A DNA stretch of 64,000 nt, from the NCBI GenBank assembly GCA_905331475.1, contig CAJNYU010001919.1:58971-122970 (forward strand), given 5' to 3'. Shown piece by piece: positions 1-10,600 of the stretch. The notes beneath the pieces were generated by a model, which was not told the origin of the DNA, did no database searches, and saw nothing but the letters and a program-made list of their open reading frames with translations. The number at the start of each line of letters is the position of its first letter. Within the stretch, counting starts at the first letter, position 1. Source of the stretch: Rotaria socialis. Its lineage: Eukaryota > Rotifera > Eurotatoria > Philodinida > Philodinidae. A program made the translations under genes and the position numbers.

Positions 1-568
1 ACCTTTCGCAAATCATTGCTGGTAGCAAAAATCACGATTTCTACATAATTTGATTCATCGGGAAGTAGATCCCATACAAAACTGGCTCATGTTATTTTAG
101 GGCACACACTAAGTGCTACCAAATTGCTTAGAAATCTACCGGAAACCTTGTTAAACAGCTTTGGGACCTTTATTAGAAAATACGAAAAAGGTGCCATTTT
201 TCAATTCCGGCATACTGAAAATCATTCAGAAATTTATTCAATCGTTTTACGTATTGAAATAAATTTTATCCAATATAAATTAACACATGATCTTTCATCG
301 ACATTCGTTAAAAAAGCATTCGTGTGAAAATGGAAATGACAAAGCTCTATCGTGTAAAGTCCTTGACGCAATTAGTAGTGTTTGATCGATCTTTATTTTA
401 CTTGTACGTTTATGGTTATGCCTTTTATTAAATAGTATATATATATATTACCTTCTATAAGAACTACACAGAAATGTCGTTAAATAGAAAAATAAAGAAT
501 TCTGGTTAAATAATGCTATAAATAGAAAACTAAAGAAATCTAGTTAGATAATGTTTTAAAAATATCGA
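1..568. other. AT-rich sequence without a supported gene
   Basis: No reading frame here looks coding on either strand. The only structure seen is an imperfect 38-bp direct repeat at 482-519 and 520-557, listed separately. Confidence 0.6.
482..557. repeat. Two adjacent copies of a 38-bp direct repeat
   Basis: Copy 1 (482-519) and copy 2 (520-557) both begin AAATAGAAAA and carry AAAGAA, CT-GTTA and ATAATG in register, with about seven mismatches. They lie head to tail with no spacer. This is a simple local duplication with no recognised function. Confidence 0.7.
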
Positions 569-671
569 TCACATGTTGCTTGTTTTCTTTTCCATCATGG
601 TTTTTAGTAGGAATGATAGGTCTTCGTTAATCGACAACAAAATCGCTGTTTTGTATAGCAATGCAGTTACA

Positions 672-926
672 NNNNNNNNNNNNNNNNNNNNNNNNNNNNN
701 NNNNNNNNNNNNNNNNNNNNNNNNNNNNNNNNNNNNNNNNNNNNNNNNNNNNNNNNNNNNNNNNNNNNNNNNNNNNNNNNNNNNNNNNNNNNNNNNNNNN
801 NNNNNNNNNNNNNNNNNNNNNNNNNNNNNNNNNNNNNNNNNNNNNNNNNNNNNNNNNNNNNNNNNNNNNNNNNNNNNNNNNNNNNNNNNNNNNNNNNNNN
901 NNNNNNNNNNNNNNNNNNNNNNNNNN
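672..926. other. Assembly gap (run of N)
   Basis: 255 undetermined bases. The gap cuts into the 3' side of the partial minus-strand gene at 927-1785. Its true length may differ from the number of Ns. Confidence 0.99.
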
Positions 927-1785
927 TTAATTTGTTTCATTACTTCTGGTGGTGGTAGAGGTGGTGGTTGAAGACATCGAAGAATAACTCGTTGTTCAGC
1001 TGTTACTGGGAATCCAGTTGTTTCTTTGTGAATAACTTGTGGATTTGGGTCCCAAAAAACATCACGAGCTGATCTTTGTAGATATCGATTCGTTTCTTCT
1101 GCGCCATTAGTCCGAATCGGTGCATTATTAATAAAGCTACTAGTTGCTCCTATGGTGCCATATGAAGCATATTGATTACGACTATGATCTGTATCCTGAT
1201 CATATCGACTAATCGCGTTATTAATGCAATCTCGTTCAATATTGTATGTTTCGCAAGTTGTAAAAGTTCCTTCTTCAGCACTAAAAAAGAAGATGATTTC
1301 AGATGAAACCGTTCAGGTTCAGTAGTATTTTGTGATATTCGGAACATGTCCGTACGCAGTCACGTAATATTTCAAGGACTTGGTAATACAAAAAAGGTTT
1401 CGCATTATGCTTGTCTGATTTTTAAAAATCATGAAAAGTTGAGTTATGGTTAGATTTCTAAAAAAGGGAAATTACTGAAATTTCCTTTTTCGAAAGTCTG
1501 AACACTACTGAGGTTTTCTAGGAAGCTGTCTGTTTTTAAGCAGAAGTTTGCGGATGATTTATTACATTGACTAGAAGGAGTAGCGTGCGAAATCCCTATT
1601 TTAGTGTTTCGTACAGGACCCGGCTTGTACGAAACCTTTTCTATTCAGTCAGGCTTTGATATCCAATTACGAAGCTCATCTTTATCGATTGTAAACATCT
1701 GTATATGTGTTCATGATTGGATCTAAATTCTTAAGTTTTACCTTCCATCTTGAATGGTAACAGCTTGTTGAACTATATCATCCAT
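927..1785 (-). CDS. Unrecognised protein, N-terminal part, cut by the gap
   Basis: Two exons can be read on the minus strand. Exon 1 is 1785 down to 1742: an ATG, 14 codons, then AG|GTAAAA. Exon 2 runs from 1280, after a TTTTTTAG acceptor, down to the gap; the join keeps phase and gives the residues SAEEGTF. Exon 2 encodes about 115 residues without a stop, including two cysteines (TTCETYNIERDC), a charged and Asn-rich middle, and a proline run (QPPPLPPPEVMKQI) just before the gap. Beyond the gap a 34-codon open stretch ending in TGA at about 569 may be its C-terminus, but the frame across the Ns cannot be known. I do not recognise the family. Codon use and clean splice sites make it a real gene; the function is unknown. 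Confidence 0.6.
1606..1635. repeat. Perfect 10-bp-arm hairpin inside an intron
   Basis: GTTTCGTACA, then a 10-nt GC-rich loop (GGACCCGGCT), then TGTACGAAAC, an exact reverse complement. It lies in the single intron of the 927-1785 gene. It could be a small foldback remnant or an RNA hairpin; nothing else supports a function. Confidence 0.7.
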
Positions 1786-3132
1786 TGTTGTATCACGTGA
1801 CCTTATTCGAAATTGACAAAGTAGAAATTAATTCTAAAAAAGAAAAAGAAAACAATGATCGTTAAGCTATATCTATCAAATAAATATCAAATGTTCAATC
1901 CAGAATGAGCAAGATTATGCATATCACATATATATAAATATCAAAAGAATTTTCGTTCAGATTATTTTTAAATTGTGGATAAAAAATTAGAAGTACTAAT
2001 GAAGTAAAAATAATGTATTAATCGTTGTCGCTTCGTTCTTATAAATAGTTCATGAACCTTAGAGTATAACTGTAACAATACTGTAAGAAAGAAGAAGAAG
2101 AGTTCTTTGTCAAATTAAATAAACCAAGAGTATATTTCATAGTAATGTAAAACTTGAAACTAGAATTCAGTTGAAAATAGAAAGTTTCAACTTTCAATTC
2201 GTAGCGATATATGTTGTGAGTGCCGACTCTTCAGAATGCGCCTGGTTTAAAAGTTGAAAATTTTCAATTAAATTCAAGTTTCAAGTTCGGAAATCTTTTA
2301 AGGGATTCCAGAGATACCTCTTATTTTTATAAAGTGTAGCGATTTGGTCATAATCGCATTGATGTAAGGGTATAGATATAAGGATATCAGAGGCCTAAAC
2401 GGGGTGGGTTTTTTCTGTCCCACCTCTCCGCGCCATGTCGCAACCTTAAATTCTTTTTCGTCAACCCGTCCCGATTTCCCGCGCTGTTTCGATCTCTGCA
2501 ACATGTATGTGGCAGCTTCTATTCGTGGGAGCGAGTTATTCAATATATATGCTACGTGTGAATAGCTAACATTTAAATGTATATTGAAAATGGGCGTTTG
2601 CACGATCGATTTTGTTCACCCATGTTTGTTGACAATTGTGGTTCTTGATTATTCTCCAAAAATGTTTACTACTTTAAACCAAATATCGAACTTGCTTTTT
2701 AGGGTGTTAATGGGTTCGGAAGAATTTTAACGATTTTCAAGGTAAAATTTTGTCTTTAAGGATGTCTACCGTAGATAGATAGAAGTTGGGTGAAAGCTCG
2801 ACGGCACATTCTGTGAAGGAGAAGTCAAGATTTGTCATTGTCGGCTTTCTTAACAACACTCCATACTCTCCCAAATTTTTTTCAGTTCGGCAGCAACTAC
2901 GAAACGTCGGTAGATTGGTGGAACGAGAAATCTTGCGATATGAAAAACATGAAGCCATTCAAGTTCGATACGAAATAGTAAAGACTTGCATCAACCCCCG
3001 AAAGATTCGTCTCCAACTTCGATGGTTTCATATTCTTCAAATAGAATTTTTTTCCGTTCCACCTATCTTAAAACGTTTCAGTGCATGAGAAATCTCAGAG
3101 ATAATATCATTTTGATTTTTCAAAAAATAAAA
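1786..3132. other. No supported gene; contains a small palindrome
   Basis: Both strands were read. Open stretches at 2298-2603 (-), 2737-2958 (-) and 2786-3088 (+) overlap one another, lack recognisable motifs and are not framed by convincing splice sites. Apart from the 2151-2287 palindrome nothing is supported. Confidence 0.5.
2151..2287. repeat. 137-bp imperfect palindrome, candidate foldback element or MITE
   Basis: The left arm 2151-2178 and right arm 2260-2287 are inverted copies with 25 of 28 positions matching (core AACTTGAAACT-GAATT). Pairing resumes further in (TTTCAACTTT in both arms). No target-site duplication is visible at the outer ends. Such structures are typical of small nonautonomous elements. 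No coding capacity. Confidence 0.6.
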
Positions 3133-3610
3133 TGTCACCTATCCGCAGATAGATAGATAGGTAGATAGATTGCTAGATAAATATGGTGATGATGTGGGTG
3201 TGGGTGTGGGTGAGCGTCGATGTGGACTTGGGTGTGGGTGGGGGCCGATTTGGGTGTCGGTGGAGGTCGATTTGGGTCTGGGTGTGGGTGGGTCCCGATG
3301 TGAGTGTCGTGTAGATGTGGATGCGAGTGTACGCGTAGCGCTTAATCAAAAAGTGATAGCGGTACCGTCACCTACACCCACCGCGTCGAGGCTTAGATAA
3401 AGGTGTGTGTAAAACCTTTGGTCACTTAACACCTGTGTCAGTACGATTTTTAGTCACGGTCTCGGAGCTTTTTGAAAACTAACGGCCGTCAGCCGTGATC
3501 CTGACCATCACCATGGGCATTACCGTGGCCACTTCGCATGTCCCTGCGATCTACCGGTTTACCCATTTACCTACCGATCTTTCTATCCATCTATATGCGG
3601 ATAGGTGACA
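3133..3610. repeat. Inverted-repeat-bounded segment enclosing telomere-like DNA
   Basis: The outer ends are inverted copies: 3133 onward begins TGTCACCTATCCGCA and 3610 read backwards begins with the same 15 bases. Similarity continues through a GATA-rich stretch for about 36 bp with a few mismatches. The 478-bp segment between contains the largest G-rich telomere-like array. No target-site duplication is evident (flanks AAATAAAA and CTGGTTG). It may be a foldback or MITE-like element or a sequence inverted during repair. Confidence 0.6.
3192..3335 (+). repeat. Degenerate interstitial telomere-like (TGTGGG)n array
   Basis: Runs of GTGGGTGTGGGTGTGGGT alternate with variants such as GTCGATTTGGGTGT and GGTGGGTCCCGATGTGAG. 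The G-rich strand is the plus strand. TGTGGG is the telomeric repeat reported for bdelloid rotifers. The mixed and decayed units suggest an old array. The Gly-rich open frame across it is only a translation of the repeat. Confidence 0.7.
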
Positions 3611-5197
3611 CTGGTTGTTGGAAAATCCCTATGATATTATCACTGAGATATGTCACATGTATTGAAAAGTTTCGTAGCAAAGGCTGTGTGTGTATACTTT
3701 TAGATTTCGTAGTTGTTACGAAACTTTCGAAGACTTCGTAGAATATAACTTTTTTTGCGTATGCGCTACGACATGCAAACAATACGTGATATTGCAAACA
3801 TTGTCGGACACTCATTCTATCTTTGAAAGTCCAATATCCCATCATAACAGATTGGAAGAGATGGAATTATTTTTCACTTGTTTCAGTATTACCTGATGTT
3901 GAGAAAGATGAAAAATCCATCAGATTGCACAACTAAACAGTGTTCTGTTGTAATGCACACTCACCTTGTTCGACTATATGCGGTTGCCGACCGCAACATT
4001 GAAACTTACTTGAATCTTTCTTGCAAAAACAAAACAAGCAATGCTCTCTCTTTCTTTCATGGCTTCGCTTCCATTACACGGGACTAGTTTCTCTCCCATT
4101 TTCTTCCTCTTCACGAGCAGTGGCATGTTTACTCAATTATAATAAGGAGCAATCCGCTCGAGTTGAGGTTTTTTTATTGTTTGATCTACTAGTGAAGAAA
4201 AGTAAGAAAATTAAAGAGATGTTGCACGAGAGAATCGATCAATCCGACCGCCGATAAAATGTTGACTTTCAATTGGGTGGGTGTGGGTGTGTATTCTGCC
4301 GGGCACTTCGTGTGTTATTTTATTGACATACACTCGAAATGATTGTTACTACCAAATCTACAATGCAAAGTTGAACAGCAAGACGCTTTTTACAATTGCG
4401 AATGCTTCAAGTGAGGCTAGATCTATCTCAAATTCTACTGAATGAAAGCTAAGATTTAAAAATTGCTCAAAATTTCTGAAAGTTTAGAGATATTTTGTGT
4501 TGATTGCCTGCTATAATTTCAGAGCTAGTAATTACAATATCATTTCACATGAAGGCGTGCAATTCTATTCTACTGTAGTTGATGTAATTGTCTTTGTTTA
4601 CGAAGTTCAAACACCATATTGAGTGTAGACGTGTCGGTGGATGACGAGAAAACGTATCCACCCACAAGTCGATATTGAAAATTGAGCTTTTTATTTTAGT
4701 TAATTGGTTTCACTATGATATTATGAATGAAGGTTTCCTTATAGTGTCGCCGGATCTTCCGGATTTTCAAAGCTTTTTGCAGAGTTTTTTGGTTCTTTTT
4801 CAGGATTTTGACATTTAAATCACGAATTCAGGACACCCGCGACCGCTGCCGCGACACCCGTCTGTCTTTTCTCACAGCAGCTCTCTTAATTTTTGTATCT
4901 GTGCTCTTCAGTCTAATAATTACTTAAAATTTCCCGTGTTGTTATCAAACATTCGCTATATCGTTTTACTTAAATTCAAACTGTACCTTCAAAATTTATC
5001 GATGGCTTTGAATTGATTAGTGGTCGAATATATTTCGTATGAATTCCCGAATGAAATTCGTCGAGTTATTTTACAGCTTCGTTTTTCTGTCGAGTATAGG
5101 GTTTTTTGCGTGATGTTTACGTTCTCTCGTACTTTATTTTACGAATCACATTCAAGAATTTGAAAGGTTTCTGCTACCAAATGTTATAAAATAGGAT
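3611..5197. other. No supported gene; one short telomere-like tract
   Basis: Short overlapping open frames on both strands lack motifs and splice context. A short G-rich telomere-like tract lies at 4274-4292. Nothing else is recognised. Confidence 0.5.
4274..4292 (+). repeat. Short telomere-like tract
   Basis: TGGGTGGGTGTGGGTGTGT on the plus strand: about three TGTGGG-like units, in the same orientation as the arrays at 3.2 kb and 5.2 kb. Confidence 0.6.
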
Positions 5198-5218
5198 GGT
5201 GTGGGTGTGGGTGTGGGT
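5198..5218 (+). repeat. Telomere-like tract (TGTGGG)3
   Basis: An uninterrupted tract of three perfect TGTGGG periods with the G-rich strand on plus. Reading along the sense (minus) strand of the RT at 6.6-7.6 kb, this tract lies downstream of the RT and appears as CCCACA repeats, the orientation described for Athena elements joined to telomeric DNA. Confidence 0.75.
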
Positions 5219-5879
5219 AAATCAATTAGAAAACAGATCAATCTATCTCTGAACGAAAAGGTAAATCAATTTGCTAGTCTCAACTCTTGCTTTTCAGTAA
5301 CCAATCAAAGTCGAATAATTAATATATTTGTGCTTGAATTAAAAATAAAAATGCAGAATTTTATTTTGCCGACGCGTTTAATGTTTATTTATTATTAAAA
5401 TATTGAAACACACTTCAGGGCTCTACATTTTAATTTAGCACAATAAAAATAGGATAAATATAGTTAAAAGAAAAATGAAACGTAAAACGAAAATGAAGAA
5501 ACGAATAGAAAATTTTTAGAAAATTTTAAAGAGAAGAATGAATTATCATATGGATTAATATACACGAGGAGTGGCTGGTAATATATTCCATCGCTCGAGC
5601 TCTCTTTCTGAGGCGATCCGGTCGTGGATTATTTGCTCTATATGTTCTTATTGGCATTCGACCGTTGTTAATGGTGAATCCATCTTTACGATAGAGTTGA
5701 GTAAATTGGGTGAAATGGGCCACTTTTGTCTAGGAGTAAATGTTTTCTTGTCGTATGCATACGTTCATTTTATTTTTAATTTATTTTCTCTGTCCTTACT
5801 TATACCGTATGGATGTTTATATGTTGTCGTTCTGTTGTCTTTACTGATATTGTATCGACGTTTATATTTAAGAATCAAC

Positions 5880-6440
5880 TAATTTTTTTATACGTCCAAA
5901 ATTGTTTAAATGATATTATTAAATTTAATAAATTCTTTATAGTAAAATTAAATTTAAAACGAATTTTGAAGTAAAAAGTAGAACCAAATTCAATTATAAT
6001 TAAGTTCAATTAAATTCAAGGGATAATTTTATATTCATAATTAAATTTAAAGGAATAAATATAATAACCATAATTCAAAGAATAAGTAATTTTATAATTT
6101 GAATCAATTCAATACTGATTCCATAATTTTATAACTATATTCAATTTTGAATTAAATTCAAAGGATAATTAGATATGATAATTCTATAACTAGATTCAAT
6201 CTATACTTCACAATTAAATTGAATTTAAAGAATAAGTACGATGATTATACAATTCTAACCAAATCAATACTGATTTCATAACTGTATAATTAAACTGAAG
6301 CGAATATCAATTTTGCAGTTGAATTCAAATCAATACTAGTTTTGTAATTGAATTTAAAACTAACCATATATCAGACTTAAATTCAAATTTTAATTCAGTT
6401 CCATATTAAAGTCAGATTTTATCGAATTTCTAAACTAGTT
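5880..6440. repeat. AT-rich degenerate tandem repeats, period about 75 bp
   Basis: Recurring blocks such as AATTCAAAGAATAAGTA (near 6073 and 6221), AAAGGATAATTAGATATG (near 6160) and CAATACTGATT-CATAA (near 6110 and 6267) recur in the same order. The spacing is roughly 70-80 bp. No open frame. It lies on the 3' side of the RT and may be its untranslated region. Confidence 0.5.
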
Positions 6441-6600
6441 CGATCAAGTGTTATTTATTTTGTATGGAATTTTCATTTCTAATTGACTTTTGTAGTCATA
6501 TTTTTTGGTAGCTTAGAAATCATAAAGATATTTGAGTATAATTATTATTTCATCTATTCAGATAATCAACAATATTTTTCTTTTAATAATAATATAGGTA

Positions 6601-7600
6601 TCAGCGTTTAGGCTTTGCATGTATTAACCGTCTTTGCAGATTATCGACATTTCGAGTACCAAGTATAGGGATAACTTCATTTATCGGAGATTTATCGAAG
6701 TATTTCTCCCATAAGGTATGGAATTTAATTGGAAATGTCTTCATACTTGAACAGTAAGTAAAATGAACGAATATTGACTTCTTATAATTTGCTAATAATT
6801 TTTCTTTTATAGGAGAATCTATGATCTTTTGACGAGATCTATTGAAATTGATTGAAGTTAATGGTTCGTTAAAACCAAATTTTACTAATACATTATTGAA
6901 TTGTTCATCGATAATCTTATTTGGATATTTATTAAGTAATAAAGCCATTCTTAACTTTTCACGCTCATTTAGATATGACTCAAATGTTGAACAATATCTA
7001 ATGTCACGTAAAAGCATGGCAAATGGGATATTCTTTTTCATATGTAATGGATGAATGCTATTAAATGGCAAGTAATATGGTTCGTAGGATGGTTTTTGGT
7101 AAACTGTTGTAAATAATTGACCATCTTGATTTTCTATACTTAAATCTAGGAAATTGACAATTGAACCAATATTTGCAGATAATTTAATATTTTCATCAAA
7201 TTTATTCCATCTTTCGATTTGTTTGAGTAAATGCCGAACAGGCCAATTAATTGTAATAAATATATCATCAATATATCGGAAATAAAGTCCACCACTATTT
7301 CGAATTTGATTAACTATTCGTCTTTCAAAAAAGTACATATAACAATTAGAAATAGTTAGAGTAAGAGGAGAACCCATAGCTCCTTCTCTTATTTGATGAT
7401 AAAATTGACCATTATAAGAAAAATAATTATTAGTCATAACAAATCGGCTCAATCTAATTATTGTTTCAACTTTTAATTTACCCACTTGTTTTAATTTTAG
7501 CTGGTCTAACATTTTCCTTAAAGATAATACTCCTTCTATTTGAGGTACCATTGTATAAAGGTCAGTAACATCAATTGTACAAAATATATCGTATTTTGTC
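6601..7600 (-). pseudogene. Penelope-like (Athena type) reverse transcriptase, 5'-damaged
   Basis: A 316-codon open frame (7551 down to 6601) plus an in-frame stretch upstream encoding CTIDVTDLYTMVPQ, a hallmark of Penelope-like RTs. Visible RT motifs in order: the VTDLYT aspartate motif, REGAMGSPLT, the catalytic YIDD in GGLYFRYIDDIF (about residue 95 of the open frame), NFLDL, and the family C-terminal block PILGTRNVDNLQRRL. The ORF ends KPKR-stop without a GIY-YIG nuclease. Just upstream of the VTDLYT motif (about 7590-7600) the reading frame breaks by one base, and further upstream (to about 7675) coding traces in other frames are interrupted by stops. The catalytic core is intact, but the copy as assembled could not make a full RT. 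Confidence 0.8.
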
Positions 7601-7678
7601 TAAAATTATTTCTGGACCATTGTTGTAATTGTTTAAACAGCTAGTTACTAATAAAAGTATGGAATAGGCTGCTCATTA

Positions 7679-10600
7679 CTATGCAGTACCTGTTATAATT
7701 TCGCCATTACGACATCGAAAATTGTTTCGATTACAGAAAGTCGCTCGCCCATTATTGATCCATACACATGCAGTTTCTCCATTGTCATTTTCTGGACAGT
7801 CTTCGTGACAATCACAGGTTTGATCACGTGTAACGCATATATCGGAGTTTCGATATCGAAAGCGATGTTCAGATTGGTCAGAATATTTTATTCGATAGAA
7901 TTGCGGTTCATCAATCGATCCAACACAATTGATGACATCATTGCCCGCTTTTCCTTTGATAAACATGTTGGATGGCCAGCTTTAGTATCCAAGCAAAGGT
8001 GGCCCGTGCTGTTGCAGTGATGATAGCTGAGATCTTTACAGTCAAGAACTTCATCATCTCCATCTGAATATTCCCATAGGTTATTGCATGCAGAATATGT
8101 TGTCACACATGACCATTCATTCATAGGACAATCCTACTCGCCCGTATCATTGTTCATATCAGGGATCCATGAAAGGATGCCATCGCAGAGCACACCAAAG
8201 GTCATATTGAATCGAAGTGGTTCACGTCGAATAGCACGATATTCGTCCGAATCTGGGTCACGATACATTCAGAAAATTTTCATATGCTCATCTTCACCAT
8301 CAACGCACTGTGCCTATACATGAAAACCCATTCTCAAATACCGTGAAATGGCAACGTTACTTGAATGTATCAGGACTACGATCCGCTAACAAGATATCGC
8401 CTTTTTTGTTAAGTAAAAATAGTTTAGCTATTGATTGGTCAGTACTCAGTCCACCAAATGTTTTCCCACTTTAGATTTTGAAAATACTGAAATAGCAATC
8501 TTAGTTGGTATTTCAATCGTACAAAGTGCTCTTTCGGTTTAGAAAACTGTCATAAGTTCGTTTCTGAAAACCTAGATATCGCTTACAATGACTTTCAAGG
8601 ATCTCGAGATTTAACTTAAATAGACTGCATCAATCATAACTAGTCGAACAGTAATGTTTCCTTACATTTTTCGAATTTCATGAAGGTCATTAAGTCATCT
8701 TTTAGAAATTCAAACACGTCTTACTAGCAAACATCATTGCTCAATTCGTCATGATTGATTATTCTAATCTTGCTTGATTCTAGCATGTTCGCATTAGATG
8801 GCACAGCAGATTTGAAGACTCCTGATTACAATACTAAAAAAATGTTCATTAAAACAAGCAAATGACTTCTACTTGAAACAGTTCGCATGAAAATAAATTT
8901 CTTTGCCAAGTGGATGTCTAAGCAGTTAGAATAGGTCAAGTGACATTATCATGTCATCATTTCGAACATTCGAATTGAAAAGGATGTAGTTATTTAAACG
9001 CAGATTAATCAAATGTTGACCTATGCTTGATGGCCCATGATTCTCATCTGAATGCACAAAAGCGTCATCTTATTATTCGGTATTGTACTTACAATATTTA
9101 AGTAACATTGACTGTAAATTCATTTCAACAGTCCGATATCGGTGCATTAGCCATTTCAAATAGTGCTGACTTACTTTGGAATCAAAGGCTAGCCATACGG
9201 GAATGGATTGTTTTATATTGTCACATTTGAATCGGTCAAGAAGATTGAATGAACCTATGTTTTGTTGATGTTCGACTTCTCTGTTTATGCAGTCTTCACG
9301 ATCATCCATTAGGCGATGATATGAAATATACTTACCTCCGTCACTGCATCGAAACAATGAACAGTTGTTTTTAACTCATCCCAACGTAGTAATGAGCTCG
9401 AACGAGTCGAACGTTTGATATCCTCTATCATATGGCTGAAACTATTGTATTTTTTATTAGAAAAGCTTCTAAATGCTCGGCATGTTGAATTGTCAATTAT
9501 GCTTGTGGGCATTATCACGTTTTTGTTTGACAACGACGGACATAATGTTTCATTGCAACATATCCATTCTGACTTCGTATCATTGTAAATTAGATGTACA
9601 TGTGAGAATAAGATGAGTGTCGAGAGTGGCATCTGTTGTAAGTAGAGGCAATCGCGATGAAAACGGCATGCTCGATGATGACCAAGACTTGGTGGTCCAT
9701 CATAGCAAGTATTGTCATCAGATGAAAACATTAACGGTAGGCAGGAGTAATCTTCGCAAGGAAAATCTCTGGTACCCTAGTTACAAAGTGCAAGTGAATA
9801 GTATCCTATCTCGTCAGAAGAATCCATACAGTGACCTTTATAATCCGAATAAAATTCCTTATCCATACATTGCTCATTTCAAACTCATGACAGCTACGTT
9901 CGTCCAATCCGTTGGTGCAATCTATTTTACCTTTACAAAGAAAACATTCTCAAATGAAATAATTCATTTATCTATCAAGTTATCAAAAAATTTTGTTTTT
10001 TGCCTTCTAAATTACTCGATAAAAGATCTAAGCAGCGATTTTAGGTGACTTAGATATGTCTTTGTTTCTCGTGCACTTTTTGTTCATACATTGAAGGTTG
10101 ATGGAGATATTGCCTAATCTTAAATACATTTCACAGTGTCCTTTCCAGATAAAATATTTTGTACAGTCTTTGAATTGCCTAAAGTTTGTTTCCTTGGAGA
10201 AACTCAAAGTCAAACTAGCATTTTTCTTCTATTTTGATTATCATGCCTGCATTTCATTTGCCACTAACCATCACCTATCGATTAGCTTACTGCCGTTTAT
10301 AAGATTCAGCGTATCAACCATAAACAGAAGAAGACAACTAGATGCAGGATTGCACATTTCTATGGCTTTGCTATGCGCATATTTGTAGTAAATGTATCTA
10401 GGGATAAACACAAGCTTAGATTATTATACTCGCTTTTCTATTATTACAAAGAATAAGATGATTATATTAACGTTGACTTGAGAATTAGAGATCGATCATT
10501 CTTTACTTGCTAGTAATCATACTAATGAAATCGATCTCGAAACAACGCAGACTTTATCCATTCAATTCACTTGGCCAGAAACATACAGGATTAATTTTCA

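Larger units (their letters stand above)
5198..7675 (-). mobile_element. Athena-like Penelope retroelement remnant
   Basis: The element is inferred from three parts on the minus strand: a Penelope-type RT (6601 to about 7600 plus damaged sequence to about 7675), an AT-rich 3' region with degenerate tandem repeats (5880-6440), and telomere-like repeats at the 3' side (5198-5218). No GIY-YIG endonuclease follows the RT, as in the telomere-associated endonuclease-less group known from bdelloids. The 5' part is missing or damaged at the boundary with the LDLa pseudogene. Exact ends are inference. Confidence 0.55.

Noticed and set aside
569-971. Open frames spanning the N run on both strands
   Set aside because: They exist only because Ns cannot encode stops; only the exon ending at 927 is supported.
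3170-3400. 76-codon Gly/Val-rich plus-strand frame
   Set aside because: It is a translation of the telomere-like repeat, not a gene.
9617-10048. 143-codon plus-strand frame
   Set aside because: Antisense to clear LDLa coding pieces; composition has no motif.
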